DNA from: an uncultured Flavobacteriales bacterium | GTDB taxonomy: Bacteria > Bacteroidota > Bacteroidia > Flavobacteriales_G > Salibacteraceae | Reading direction: 5' to 3' | Length of the DNA stretch: 53,806 bases | Assembly: GCA_913020435.1 (NCBI GenBank) | Contig: CAJVZZ010000018.1 | Location: 1-53,806 of the forward strand | In this document: in pieces, positions 31,877-41,246 of the stretch | Layout: every line of letters begins with the position of its first letter | Position numbering within the stretch: position 1 is the first letter of the stretch | The notes under the pieces: model-generated | The model's input: the letters and a program-made list of their open reading frames with translations, nothing else | Databases searched by the model: none | Told to the model about the DNA's origin: nothing | Made by a program: the position numbers and the translations under genes

Positions 31877-33346
31877 CTACTTCAAATAAACCGCAAAACT
31901 TAGCACAACTTGATGTTGTTCGGTTTGGAACTGGCTAGCTTGTAGGTTTATGTTCTCCGCAAAATGAATGGAACGCTCCCCTACTGCAGAAATCGCATAT
32001 CCGTAGCCTACATCAAACGCAAAAAGATCTTTCCGATATCCAAATCCCAAACCGAATTGGTGCCGATCTAATAAGGTAGTATTTTCAATTCCTTGATTAA
32101 AGGAATACCCCGCTCTTATGGCATAAGGCCCTATTGGTTTTTCGATTCCCGATCTGAAATTTAAAGTGGGTTTAAAAGCAGCAGAGAGTTCATTATTCAA
32201 CCTAGTAAAATCAATAGGAAATTCACCCGTGGACTTAAACTGAACCGCACGATAATCGATGTAATCGACGTCGATATTAATTGCTCCAAGTTTCTTTTTC
32301 GCTGCCCCAAAGCTCAACCCTAATGTATATGGACTGCGCATACGATAATCGTTCAATCCCTCAGGAGATTCTGCCCTGGTTTTGGGTCTGTCCTCCCAGT
32401 TGGCCTCCAAAGTATTAGTGTACGTTTCAGAGAGTTTAAAAAATTCTTGGCTTTTGAAAGAAGCGCCCATTCTCAAAAATTTATTGATACGATAGATAGC
32501 ACCCATTTTTAACTGAAATCCGTTTCCACGGATATTCAATTCACTGGTTTGTTTCCAACTCGTCACAAAAGTGTTAGGATCGTTCTCAGGCATTACTTCG
32601 GTATAAGTTGAAGTACTTAAATAACGCAGCGCCGAAACGCCAATAGAAGCACCTAAATGCAATTTATCGCGGTAGTTCCCTCCTACTCCAAAATTATAAT
32701 GTCCAATACCACGTCGTTCTTGATCTTCTCTACCCTGAGTTTGTCCGTGCAATTCGTTGGCGTGAATGTATTCTCCATTTGCAGTATCAATCAGAAATGC
32801 TCCCCAAGCCAAGCCTGCCCCAAAAGGAAAAAACGCCTCCACAGATTCTACAGTAACATTTGGATCCTCTATAATATCCAAGAAATACAAATCGAGTAAA
32901 GAACTTTGATTATTAACTCCCTCAAACTTTGATTTTGTAGTGAACATGGATTGTTGATTGTAGGAAAAAAATGCATTTACGAACTCCCAATCTGGATGTT
33001 CGACTTCTTCCGACAACACAATAGAGAAGTTAGATAATCGACCTAAACCGATTCCTGCTTCTGATTCACTACCATAATGCGCCGTACTATTTTTACTTTG
33101 GCCAATGGTCAGACTTGCTGTAAACTGACCTGTTCTAAAAACACCTATTCCGGCTGGATTAGAGTTTACCGCACTGGCTTCTCCACCAAGTGCGCCAAAA
33201 GAACCTGCCATTCCTACAAATCGAGCAGTGCCTAATGTTTGAGGAGCAGAAAATCGAACTGCGTCTTCAATATTTTGAGAAAAAAGAGAGTTTTGAACCA
33301 GCAAGAATCCAAAAAAAACAGCAAAACCAAGTAAAGGCAGCCGCAT
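31877..33346 (-). CDS. OmpP1/FadL-family outer membrane transporter
   Basis: 489 residues from ATG 33346. The frame is open for 7 more codons, but a GGAG at the right spacing precedes this ATG, a rare clear ribosome site here. The signal peptide ends at SLFSQ. The N-terminal hatch region, DAVRFSAPQTLGTARFVGMA, followed by GSFGALGGEASAVNSNPAGI, is the FadL hallmark (the NPA motif). About 14 amphipathic strands follow, with a terminal strand ending VVLSFAVYLK. FadL-type proteins admit hydrophobic compounds. The Bacteroidota branch is often annotated hemin receptor, but that name is unproven. It begins one base after the upstream lipoprotein gene. Confidence 0.9.
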   Translation of the reverse strand: MRLPLLGFAVFFGFLLVQNSLFSQNIEDAVRFSAPQTLGTARFVGMAGSFGALGGEASAVNSNPAGIGVFRTGQFTASLTIGQSKNSTAHYGSESEAGIGLGRLSNFSIVLSEEVEHPDWEFVNAFFSYNQQSMFTTKSKFEGVNNQSSLLDLYFLDIIEDPNVTVESVEAFFPFGAGLAWGAFLIDTANGEYIHANELHGQTQGREDQERRGIGHYNFGVGGNYRDKLHLGASIGVSALRYLSTSTYTEVMPENDPNTFVTSWKQTSELNIRGNGFQLKMGAIYRINKFLRMGASFKSQEFFKLSETYTNTLEANWEDRPKTRAESPEGLNDYRMRSPYTLGLSFGAAKKKLGAINIDVDYIDYRAVQFKSTGEFPIDFTRLNNELSAAFKPTLNFRSGIEKPIGPYAIRAGYSFNQGIENTTLLDRHQFGLGFGYRKDLFAFDVGYGYAISAVGERSIHFAENINLQASQFQTEQHQVVLSFAVYLK

Positions 33347-33347
33347 A

Positions 33348-34112
33348 TTATCGTCTCCTTGCACCACTTACTGACCCAGAACTTCTTGAGCCACCTGAAC
33401 TACTACCAGAGTTACTTCTCGAGTTATTATGGTAACCAGGGTTAGACCATGTCCCAGTTCCAGAGCTGTTACCCGTTTTGTATTTACGACTTGCGTTGGA
33501 ATTGTATCCAGAAGGTTTTGAAGAGGAACTTGAACTACTTTGAGAAGATGCAGGACGAATAGGCTGTCTCATTTTCGCTACTCGATCTGCTTCATAACGT
33601 GAGTTCGAAACATTTGGACGATAAGGCTCTGGAGGAACCACAACAACAGGACGTTGATTTGTAGCAGGCATGTAATAAGTTCCAGCACCGTAGTTAGTAT
33701 ATTGAGGGTTGTTGTAACCCACATAATATGGACTCGTGTGAGTCTGATAAGGAGAAATTAAATACCCGCCGCCAGAAACCATTAATCCAGCTGCTCCAGA
33801 TATATATGGAGATTGTGGCTGCATCCATGTTCTATCGTTTGGTTCGTATGTTGAATTTTCATCTTCGGCTTCATAAGCTGCAATTCTGTCTTCGAAACTT
33901 GGGTTGATTCTACTAGACTCTTCTTTGTCGTAATAGACGACAGCACCTTCTGGCATAGCAACATTTTCATTGTTAAGAATTGCCGAAGTGTTGAAATTGT
34001 GCGTTACATCATTGTTGTAATAAAGGTCGTCGGTATAATAGCTAGCTGTTTCTATACTCGAACAGCTGGAAAAAAGAACCGTAATTAAAAGAAGTTGGAT
34101 AAAATATTTCAT
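33348..34112 (-). CDS. Low-complexity lipoprotein
   Basis: 254 residues from ATG 34112. The lipobox is LFSSCSS (Cys about residue 17). The middle contains Gly/Tyr/Asn-rich and Pro-rich segments (YYVGYNNPQYTNYGAGTYY, VVVVPPEPYRP). The C-terminal 80 residues are almost entirely Ser, Gly, Asn and Arg (SSQSSSSSSSKPSG, ending SVSGARRR). No domain is recognised. It is transcribed with the FadL-like gene (1-bp gap), so a role in assembling or stabilising that outer membrane protein is possible. The basic Ser-rich tail would suit binding to LPS or peptidoglycan; this is inference. Confidence 0.7.
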   Translation of the reverse strand: MKYFIQLLLITVLFSSCSSIETASYYTDDLYYNNDVTHNFNTSAILNNENVAMPEGAVVYYDKEESSRINPSFEDRIAAYEAEDENSTYEPNDRTWMQPQSPYISGAAGLMVSGGGYLISPYQTHTSPYYVGYNNPQYTNYGAGTYYMPATNQRPVVVVPPEPYRPNVSNSRYEADRVAKMRQPIRPASSQSSSSSSSKPSGYNSNASRKYKTGNSSGTGTWSNPGYHNNSRSNSGSSSGGSRSSGSVSGARRR

Positions 34113-34138
34113 GCTTTGGTTAATACAACAACTGTGCC

Positions 34139-35164
34139 TTAGGATAAGTTCATTTTTAAAATGTAATTCAAAGCAAAATCAAACTGCTCCGAACTTACAT
34201 CTAAATGTGTAACCAATCGAATACTTGTAGGGGTTAAAGTTAAGGCATGTATGTCATTTTTAGTCAATAAATCCATAATAATTTCAGTTGTATCTGGTGA
34301 ATCAAAGTGCACCATTACAATATTAGATTCCACTGGAGTCACTTTGGTAACAAAGGCTAAATTTTCAAACGCTTTTCCAAGTTCAGTTGCATTTTCATGA
34401 TCTACTTTCAATCGATCTACATTATTATCCAAAGCATAAATTCCCGCAGCAGCTAGATATCCTGCTTGTCTCATTCCTCCTCCAAACCGTTTTCGAACAC
34501 GTCTAGCTTGATGAATAAATTCCTGAGTTCCAACCAATACACTTCCGACAGGAGCACCCAATCCTTTACTCAAACAAATACTAATCGAATCGAAGCATTT
34601 ACCAATATCTAAAGACGAGTAGCCTGCAGCTTCAAAGGCATTAAATATCCGAGCACCGTCAAGATGTAAGGCCATTTTATGAGCATTACATAAAGCCTGA
34701 ATCTCTTGAATTTGATTCAGTTTATAAACCGTTCCACCAGCTTTGTTGCAAGTGTTTTCTAAAGAAACCAAAGTAGATTTTGGAAAATGAACGTTGTCTG
34801 CTTTTATTACTCCTTCTATTTGAGATGCCGTAATTTGACCTTTTTCGCCATTCAAAAGTGCAGCAGAAACTCCAGAATTTGCTGCAATTCCTCCGCCTTC
34901 ATACACATGAATATGTGACAATACATCGCAAATTACTTCGTCTCCAGGTCGGGTATGTGCGTTAATCGCAATTTGATTGGTTTGCGTTCCGCTTGGACAA
35001 AACAATCCCGCTTCGAACCCAAATAATTTTGCAGATTTTTGCTCCAATGCATTTATTGTTGGGTCTTCCACAAAAACATCGTCTCCCACCTCAGCAGAAA
35101 ACATTGCATCTAACATTCCTTGGGTTGGCTTGGTAACTGTATCGCTTCTAAAATCTACTCGCAT
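34139..35164 (-). CDS. ltaE: Low-specificity L-threonine aldolase
   Basis: 341 residues from ATG 35164. The N-terminus MRVDFRSDTVTKPTQGM and GDDVFVEDPTINALE are diagnostic of the beta-eliminating-lyase-fold aldolases. The PLP lysine is in SICLSKGLGAPVGS (about residue 199), with the cofactor-binding HLDGARIFNA and the phosphate-binding RRVRKRFGGGMRQ. The reaction is L-threonine or allo-threonine to glycine plus acetaldehyde, supporting glycine and one-carbon supply. It is in a minus-strand cluster and starts 6 bp after the SIMPL gene, so it is likely co-transcribed with it; no functional link is obvious. The gene symbol is by analogy with E. coli. Confidence 0.93.
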   Translation of the reverse strand: MRVDFRSDTVTKPTQGMLDAMFSAEVGDDVFVEDPTINALEQKSAKLFGFEAGLFCPSGTQTNQIAINAHTRPGDEVICDVLSHIHVYEGGGIAANSGVSAALLNGEKGQITASQIEGVIKADNVHFPKSTLVSLENTCNKAGGTVYKLNQIQEIQALCNAHKMALHLDGARIFNAFEAAGYSSLDIGKCFDSISICLSKGLGAPVGSVLVGTQEFIHQARRVRKRFGGGMRQAGYLAAAGIYALDNNVDRLKVDHENATELGKAFENLAFVTKVTPVESNIVMVHFDSPDTTEIIMDLLTKNDIHALTLTPTSIRLVTHLDVSSEQFDFALNYILKMNLS

Positions 35165-35170
35165 ACGTCT

Positions 35171-35884
35171 CTATTTTGCCGACAATTCAAATTTAACAAA
35201 CACTTGATCGCTTAACGTTATCGCCCCTGGTGTTGCATCGATGTTTGCCGCTCCATTAGACCTAACCGCTGCCGCATCCATAGCCAACTTGTAATTTCTT
35301 GGTTGTGGCCTATCTATCCGCCCACCGTAAACCATTTTTTTAATCCCTATGACTTCCATATTTGCTGCTGCAGCCAATAATTGAGCTTTTGACTTTGCAT
35401 CTGTTACTGCCATTTGCATAAGCTCAGCTTCGTACTTCTTTTTATTAGACAAATCAAAACTCAATCGCATATTCACTTCCACTTTAGAATCTCGAATGGC
35501 GCCGTAAACCATTTTCATAGTTTCTTTATCAAAAGCTATGTGGACGTTTATGCTGTGCATGGCCTTATAACCATCTTGAAAACGTTTTCCATTTTCGTAT
35601 TTCCAATTTTCGTCGATAGAGTAATTAATGGTTTTAATGTTCTTGTCTTCGACTTTCGACTTTTTCAATTGACTTTTAATAGCACTTATCTTGGTATTTA
35701 ATTCATCCAATGCCACACCAAAATCTACATTTTCTTGATGTACAGTAATTGAAAAAATCACTTCATCAGGCATAACACTCATTCGTGCTTGACCATTTAT
35801 TTCTAACGTTGGTTTATTATTTTCTTGTGCAAAACCTCCGAAACATATCACAGAAAATACCATGGCAACCAGTAAGTTTTTCAT
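35171..35884 (-). CDS. SIMPL (DUF541) periplasmic protein
   Basis: 237 residues from ATG 35884. The open frame extends 9 codons further into the end of the methyltransferase gene, but the signal peptide MKNLLVAMVFSVICFGGFAQ starts here. The domain is recognised from LEINGQARMSVMPDEVIFSI, then NIKTINYSIDENW, AMHSINVHIAFD and DAKSKAQLLAAAANMEVIGI. Members (E. coli YggE type, BP26) are periplasmic, form ring oligomers in some cases and affect oxidative stress or channels; the mechanism is not known. Its 5' end lies 10 bp from the methyltransferase stop, so the genes form an operon. Confidence 0.88.
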   Translation of the reverse strand: MKNLLVAMVFSVICFGGFAQENNKPTLEINGQARMSVMPDEVIFSITVHQENVDFGVALDELNTKISAIKSQLKKSKVEDKNIKTINYSIDENWKYENGKRFQDGYKAMHSINVHIAFDKETMKMVYGAIRDSKVEVNMRLSFDLSNKKKYEAELMQMAVTDAKSKAQLLAAAANMEVIGIKKMVYGGRIDRPQPRNYKLAMDAAAVRSNGAANIDATPGAITLSDQVFVKFELSAK

Positions 35885-35894
35885 AGAATTTCTT

Positions 35895-36536
35895 TTAAAG
35901 TTTCCTCGCAACCATTAAACCATCTCTAATCGGCAGCAATACATTTTGCACCCGCTCATCATCCTGAATTTTTTTATTGTATTCCAATAACATTCGTGTT
36001 TCTTCATCTTTAGGATCCAAAGGCTCTATCACCTTTCCACTCCACAATACATTATCAGCGATGATATATCCACCTTTATTGACACGATCAATCGTCTGAT
36101 CGTAATAATTGCAATAGTTCTCTTTATCGGCATCAATATAAACCAAATCAAAATTGCCTTCGATCTTTGGGATTACTTCAAGCGCTTTTCCTACATGCTG
36201 AACAATTTGATCTGAGCATCCACTTTTCTTAAAATACTCGCTTTGGAAACTTTCCAATTCTTCATTCAAATCGATGGTATGAATCACCCCATTAGCTGCC
36301 AATCCTTCTGCAAAACAGATGGCTGAATAACCCGTATAAGTTCCTATTTCCAGAATGGTTGTTGGTTTTATCATATGACTTAACATACTCAAAACTCGTC
36401 CTTGATAATGTCCAGCCAACATTCGTGGAATCAAAATTTTCAAATGAGTTTGACGGTTTAATTCTGCCAAAACCTCATTTTCAGCTTCGGAATGTGCAGT
36501 AACGTAGTCGTCTAATTTTTCATCTAAAAACTCCAT
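35895..36536 (-). CDS. Class I SAM-dependent O-methyltransferase (catechol/caffeoyl-CoA type)
   Basis: 213 residues from ATG 36536. The SAM-binding motif I is ILEIGTYTGYSAICFAEGL (about residues 60-78), followed by the acidic IDLNEE. The metal and substrate region FDLVYIDADKENYCNYYD and IIADNVLWSGKV contains the Asp/Asn metal ligands of this family. The family methylates a range of phenolic or other hydroxyl substrates using SAM and a divalent cation; the substrate here is unknown. It lies between the SIMPL gene and the phosphatase-family gene with 5-10 bp gaps, a compact minus-strand operon. Confidence 0.92.
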   Translation of the reverse strand: MEFLDEKLDDYVTAHSEAENEVLAELNRQTHLKILIPRMLAGHYQGRVLSMLSHMIKPTTILEIGTYTGYSAICFAEGLAANGVIHTIDLNEELESFQSEYFKKSGCSDQIVQHVGKALEVIPKIEGNFDLVYIDADKENYCNYYDQTIDRVNKGGYIIADNVLWSGKVIEPLDPKDEETRMLLEYNKKIQDDERVQNVLLPIRDGLMVARKL

Positions 36537-36541
36537 AAGAT

Positions 36542-37528
36542 TTATTTAAAATTTACTACGATTGGCAAATGATCTGAGTAACCGGCAAAGTACTTTTTAC
36601 CGCCATGCGTTCTACTTGGAAACCAGTCACCATTTCTAGTTTTATAAAGCATGTATTGCTTTCTGTGCACGTAAACCGAATCTATATCTACCATTAAATT
36701 ATTCGATAAAATAGCATGATCCAACACTCCCCAATGTCCTTTATAAGCATGTGTTCCTTGAGTCGTATCTGCATGAATTGGAAAAGTGGCATTATAAAGT
36801 CTTCCTCCCATCACAGAATCAGCTCCTAGAACAGAAATCACACTTTCGTTAGTCGGATAATCATTTAAATCACCCATAATCAGAATCTTACAATCTAATT
36901 CTTCTTTATCCAAATCCATTTTTAAAGCAGTTGCCGCAGCTATTCTTTTACGATTAGAAGCTTCTTTTCCGCCCCATCTAGATGGCCAATGATTTACATA
37001 AATCAAAATAGTATCGTTAGAATTATCAACCAGTCTTGCTTTTAGAATATCTCGTGTTGTTTTACCACTGTCGTTGATATCTATTTCGATAAAATTGCTT
37101 TCAATTTCTTTTAAAATCTGGGGGTTGTATAGCAAAGCGACATCAATTCCACGAAAATCAGGACTTTCTTTATGCAGTATTTGAAGACCCAAATGAGCAA
37201 TACTTTTGTGCTTCGATAAGTCTTCCAAAACCAAACGATTTTCAATTTCTGCCAATCCAATTGCTGCTAGTGACTCTGCCGAATCTATTGAGGCAATTAC
37301 TTGTGCAATTCTATCCAACTTCTGAAGATATTTTTCTGTATCCCATTCTTTAGAGCCTTCAGGAGTGTATTCACCATCTCTTTTCTCGGGAGCATTTATA
37401 GTATCGAATAAATTCTCGACATTATAGAATGCGATTTGATAGTTTTTAGCTGATTTTACAGCTGGAGTTTTAACCGCAGTACAGGCGAGCATTATACAGG
37501 ACGCGACTGAAAAAAGTATATAATTCAT
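36542..37528 (-). CDS. Endonuclease/exonuclease/phosphatase-family lipoprotein
   Basis: 328 residues from ATG 37528; a start 5 codons upstream is open but places charged residues before the signal. A lipobox-like SCIMLACTA puts Cys at about residue 16. The EEP fold residues are in order: FYNVENLFDT, IGLAEIENR (Glu metal ligand), DVALLYNP, VNHWPSRWGG (His), MGDLNDYPTN (Asp-Asn) and GYSDHLPIVV (Asp-His). This is the DNase I/phosphodiesterase superfamily. A secreted or lipid-anchored form in Bacteroidota may degrade extracellular DNA or phosphoesters to supply phosphate. It is the first gene of the operon ending with the threonine aldolase. Confidence 0.9.
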   Translation of the reverse strand: MNYILFSVASCIMLACTAVKTPAVKSAKNYQIAFYNVENLFDTINAPEKRDGEYTPEGSKEWDTEKYLQKLDRIAQVIASIDSAESLAAIGLAEIENRLVLEDLSKHKSIAHLGLQILHKESPDFRGIDVALLYNPQILKEIESNFIEIDINDSGKTTRDILKARLVDNSNDTILIYVNHWPSRWGGKEASNRKRIAAATALKMDLDKEELDCKILIMGDLNDYPTNESVISVLGADSVMGGRLYNATFPIHADTTQGTHAYKGHWGVLDHAILSNNLMVDIDSVYVHRKQYMLYKTRNGDWFPSRTHGGKKYFAGYSDHLPIVVNFK

Positions 37529-37740
37529 CCTACAAAAATGCATGATTTAGACGCTAAGTCAGAGGCTCTTTTTCTTTTATTCTCCCATCGTGTTGAATTT
37601 AGTTTATCATCCCTGTCCACAAGTATTCATTTTTCAGATTCTCTATCCTTCAGGAACATTCATACGAGTACATTCAGAACTGATCGCTATCGATTGCCAG
37701 ATTAATAATGACTGCGATAATTCAAGTGTAAAATAAAATC

Positions 37741-38403
37741 TTACTTCTCTTTAATAGTGGAAAACAACAAATGTTTAAGAAATAATTCTAGCGAAAGATC
37801 AGAATCACTCTCAGTAAGCGAGCAGAGGTGTGTACTAAAAAAGCGCTGAAAATGTGCGCTTTCGATAATTGTACTTATCAATGCAGAAGGAAACTTATAA
37901 TCTGAATTAACCTCCAAAATAACCTTACTTAATTCATGCACTAAGCTTTGAAAGCTTATAAAGTATCCTTCTTCGTTATCAGAATCAACTTCTTTTGTAA
38001 GATATGCTTTAGAACTTTCAGAAATTACAATCCTATGCAGCGCCACTTCATCAATATGACTGAAAGTAGGGTCAACTTTTACGGGATGAGTAATGTGCTC
38101 TACAAAGATTTCTAATCGACGTTCTGCTGACTCAATATTTTGCATGGCGAACGTTAAGCGATAATCTAGCCAATTCCAATACCAAGAAACCAAATAAATA
38201 AGCAGCTTATGTTTATTCTCAAAGTATCTGTATACTGAGGCTTCTGTAGACTCTATTCGTTTAGCTAATTTCTTAAAAGTGAAGGCTTCGAAACCAATTT
38301 CATCAATTAATGAAATACTATTTGCAATAATATTTTGCCCCAACTCTGAAGTATCTGGATCTTTTATGAAACAACGTTCTTGGATTTTTACTTGGACTAT
38401 CAT
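37741..38403 (-). CDS. TetR/AcrR-family regulator
   Basis: 220 residues from ATG 38403. The helix-turn-helix lies at residues about 20-65: GQNIIANSISLIDEIGFEAF, FKKLAKRIESTEASVYRYFE and NKHKLLIYLV. The remaining all-helical 150 residues are a divergent ligand-binding domain. It follows the SulP transporter gene in the same operon after an 11-bp gap, so it probably controls that transporter or is co-expressed with it as a sensor. No operator palindrome was identified. The ligand is unknown. Confidence 0.88.
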   Translation of the reverse strand: MIVQVKIQERCFIKDPDTSELGQNIIANSISLIDEIGFEAFTFKKLAKRIESTEASVYRYFENKHKLLIYLVSWYWNWLDYRLTFAMQNIESAERRLEIFVEHITHPVKVDPTFSHIDEVALHRIVISESSKAYLTKEVDSDNEEGYFISFQSLVHELSKVILEVNSDYKFPSALISTIIESAHFQRFFSTHLCSLTESDSDLSLELFLKHLLFSTIKEK

Positions 38404-38414
38404 AAGGTTACCTT

Positions 38415-39974
38415 CTAATTGACTTTATCTTGGGAAAAACCTTTCATAAATACAGTAATATTACGCTCATGAGCAGTGCTCTCGAATTCTTTAATCAAAT
38501 CATAAATATCATAGGGGATACTGACCGCTTTTGTACCGTCAATAATAACTTCCTCATCATGTTTTACATGCTCTAAAGCATCAAGTAAAGCACCTTTATT
38601 TAGAAAGCTAACTTCTTCAGAAAGAATGATTCTATGAATGTGTTTTCCATCGTCTTCTTCTTTGATTTTAACGTGATCAGTTTCGAGATTTCTTTGAAGA
38701 ATGAAAAAGATTGCTACTAGCAGTCCAATTCCGATTCCTATCAGAAGATCGGACAATAGAATTGCAAAAACCGTCACTAGAAAAGGGATATATTGCTCTT
38801 TTCCTTTCGAAAGCATGTCTTTAAACACACTTATTTTAGCCAATTTATAACCAACAACAATCAGAATTGCCGCTAATGCCGAAAGAGGAATCTTGCTTAA
38901 TATCCCAGGAATAAACACTACCGAAACCAACAACAAAACACCATGAAAAACGGTAGACACTTTAGTTTGTCCTCCTGAATCAATATTGGCACTGCTTCGG
39001 ACAATTACTTGCGTAACGGGCAAACCTCCGATTAAACCCGATATCATATTTCCTAATCCTTGAGCCTTTAATTCCCTATTTGCAGGTGTAATTCTTTTGT
39101 GAGGATCTAATTTATCAGTTGCCTCAACACACAATAGCGTTTCTAAGGAAGCAACAATAGCAATTGTGACTCCAACTAACCAAACATCTAAATTAAATAT
39201 AGAATTCCAGTCAGGAAAAGTGACAAAATCTCTAAGACCGGCAAATGAGCTAATCTTTGGAATGCGCACTAAATGTTCAGCACTGACAGATAATTCGGGA
39301 TTTATAGACTCTAAAACAATATTCATTGTAGCACCTAAAACTACTACTACTAATGCACCGGGAAGCAGCTTCATAAGGCCACCCTTGGGAGTTAAATACT
39401 TATCCCATAAAAGCAGCACAAGAAGACAGGTTCCTGAAATTATTATTGCACCAACAGAAAAATAATCTAAAGCTTGTAATATCTCCGTAAATGTATTTTC
39501 TCCATCTGATTGAAAAAATGAAGTATCTCCTTCTTGATCTCTGTCAAAACCCAGCGCATGAGGAATTTGCTTGAGTATTAATATGATTCCAATACTCGCC
39601 AGCATACCTCGAATAACAGAATTGGGGAAATAATAGGCAATCATTCCCGCTTTTAGAAATCCCATTGCTATTTGAAGAAAGCCTCCGATCATCACCGCTA
39701 ATAAAAAAGGCGGAAACCCTAACTCATTTACAGAGGTAAATACAATCACAGCAAGGCCAGCTGCAGGTCCACTTGCTCCTACCTGTGAACCACTTGCAAT
39801 CCCTACAATTATTCCTCCAACTATCCCCGATATTATACCTGCAACCAGTGAAAAAGTATCGGGACTTGAACCAGAAGCTGAAGCTATACCAAGACATAAA
39901 GGCAAGGCAACTAAAAAGACAACTAAACCGGCTGGAATATCAGACTTTAAATTCTTGAGATAATTATTTTCCAT
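38415..39974 (-). CDS. SulP-family inorganic anion transporter with STAS domain
   Basis: 519 residues from ATG 39974. The N-terminal SulP core is clear: KSDIPAGLVVFLVALPLCLG, ASGSSPDTFSLVAGIISGI, GSQVGASGPAAGLAVIVFT and GLIGGLPVTQVIVRSSANID. About 12-14 helices are followed by the cytoplasmic STAS domain in the last 90 residues (RIILSEEVSFLNKGALLDAL, VIIDGTKAVSIPYDIYDLIK). SulP proteins carry sulfate, bicarbonate, molybdate or dicarboxylates; the substrate cannot be assigned from sequence. The gene leads a two-gene operon with a TetR regulator. Confidence 0.92.
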   Translation of the reverse strand: MENNYLKNLKSDIPAGLVVFLVALPLCLGIASASGSSPDTFSLVAGIISGIVGGIIVGIASGSQVGASGPAAGLAVIVFTSVNELGFPPFLLAVMIGGFLQIAMGFLKAGMIAYYFPNSVIRGMLASIGIILILKQIPHALGFDRDQEGDTSFFQSDGENTFTEILQALDYFSVGAIIISGTCLLVLLLWDKYLTPKGGLMKLLPGALVVVVLGATMNIVLESINPELSVSAEHLVRIPKISSFAGLRDFVTFPDWNSIFNLDVWLVGVTIAIVASLETLLCVEATDKLDPHKRITPANRELKAQGLGNMISGLIGGLPVTQVIVRSSANIDSGGQTKVSTVFHGVLLLVSVVFIPGILSKIPLSALAAILIVVGYKLAKISVFKDMLSKGKEQYIPFLVTVFAILLSDLLIGIGIGLLVAIFFILQRNLETDHVKIKEEDDGKHIHRIILSEEVSFLNKGALLDALEHVKHDEEVIIDGTKAVSIPYDIYDLIKEFESTAHERNITVFMKGFSQDKVN

Positions 39975-40062
39975 ACATGAATTAAGAGTAAAACGCTAAG
40001 GTATGATAGCATTACTATTATCATTAGAAAAAAACCAACTATTTACTAACTCTTGGAGTATT

Positions 40063-41205
40063 TTAACAACTCACCACTTTAAGCAAGGCTTTAACTTCTC
40101 TAGCCTTATTATATGCCTGATCTATATCATGATGTGTTATTGTAACGTGCCCCATCTTTCTATATGGCTTAGTTAAATGTTTGCCATACAGGTGAATATG
40201 GACTTGCGGCATTGCCATTACCTTTTCTAGATTTTCATACTTAGCTTCGCCTGTATAAGAAGGATCACCAAGCACGTTCAGCATAACACTTGGCTGCAAA
40301 ATGGACGTGTCACCTAACGGTAAATTCAAGACCGCTCGCATATGTTGCTCAAACTGAGAAGTTACATTCCCTTCAATAGTTTGATGTCCACTGTTGTGCG
40401 TTCTTGGCGCCACTTCGTTCACCAATAATTCACCGGATTTAGTCAAGAAAAATTCAACTGCAAGCAATCCAACTATATCTAGTTTTTCCGCAACTTTTTT
40501 GGCCAACATCTCTGCAGCTCCTTCAATTTCTTTTGAAACCTTAGCTGGGCACTTCAAATATTCCACCAAATTGGCTACTGGATTAAATTCTAATTCAACG
40601 ATTGGATAGGTAACCACTTCCCCACTCTCATTCCGAGCAACAATAACACTCAATTCCTTCTCAAAATCGACAAACTTCTCCAAAACACTTGGTGAATCAA
40701 ATGCTTTTTCAGTGTCTGCAATTGACTTTAGTAAATGCACGCCTTTACCATCATAACCTCCAGTTCTTGCCTTTTGCATAAAAGGAAAGTCTTGAACGTG
40801 ATCACTTAATTCAGCCCTAGAATTCACCAAAACATATGGAGCAGTGGGGATTCCGTTTTCTGAATAAAATTGTTTTTGAAGGCCTTTATCTTTTATCAAC
40901 TCCAAGACACGCGGTTGAGGAAATACTTTTAATCCGTTTTTTTCTAGTTGCTTTAAGGCATCAGTGTTTACATGCTCAATTTCTATAGTAAGCACATCTT
41001 TGTCTTTTCCAAAATTAAGAACAGTTTGGTAATCTTTAAAATCTCCTTGTTCGAATTCGTGCGCAATCAGACGACATGGCGCATTTTTATCAGGATCTAA
41101 AACACATACTTGAACATTGTAGTTTACTGCTTCTTGAATAAACATTTTCCCGAGTTGTCCACCACCTAACATCCCAAGTTTAAAATCCTTGCTATAAAAA
41201 TTCAT
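40063..41205 (-). CDS. purK: 5-(carboxyamino)imidazole ribonucleotide synthase
   Basis: 380 residues from ATG 41205. An N-terminal GMLGGGQLGKMFIQEA nucleotide-binding loop, the ATP-grasp body (VDFEKELSVIVARNESGEV, NEVAPRTHNSGHQTIEG) and the C-terminal HLYGKHLTKPYRKMGHVTI are all characteristic of PurK. The reaction is AIR plus bicarbonate plus ATP to N5-CAIR, in de novo purine synthesis; PurE then completes the step but is not encoded here. The length is normal. Its promoter region is only 41 bp and is shared with the divergent tex gene. Confidence 0.95.
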   Translation of the reverse strand: MNFYSKDFKLGMLGGGQLGKMFIQEAVNYNVQVCVLDPDKNAPCRLIAHEFEQGDFKDYQTVLNFGKDKDVLTIEIEHVNTDALKQLEKNGLKVFPQPRVLELIKDKGLQKQFYSENGIPTAPYVLVNSRAELSDHVQDFPFMQKARTGGYDGKGVHLLKSIADTEKAFDSPSVLEKFVDFEKELSVIVARNESGEVVTYPIVELEFNPVANLVEYLKCPAKVSKEIEGAAEMLAKKVAEKLDIVGLLAVEFFLTKSGELLVNEVAPRTHNSGHQTIEGNVTSQFEQHMRAVLNLPLGDTSILQPSVMLNVLGDPSYTGEAKYENLEKVMAMPQVHIHLYGKHLTKPYRKMGHVTITHHDIDQAYNKAREVKALLKVVSC

Positions 41206-41221
41206 GCGTTTGACCTTTTCC

Positions 41222-41229
41222 TAATTTTG
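41222..41229 (+). promoter_or_regulatory. -7 box TAATTTTG for tex
   Basis: A perfect TANNTTTG match ending 17 bases before ATG 41247, inside the 41-bp gap shared with purK. Confidence 0.55.
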
Positions 41230-41234
41230 AAGCA

Positions 41235-41242
41235 CAAAAATA
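41235..41242 (-). promoter_or_regulatory. -7 box TATTTTTG for purK
   Basis: A perfect TANNTTTG match on the minus strand, 29 bases before the purK ATG. It lies 5 bases from the tex -7 box; the two promoters overlap. Confidence 0.5.
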
Positions 41243-41246
41243 CCTA

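Noticed and set aside
33190-33435. 81-codon plus-strand frame over the start of the FadL-like gene
   Set aside because: Its Pro/Glu/Leu-rich end is the antisense of the Ser/Gly-rich lipoprotein tail; it has no start context.
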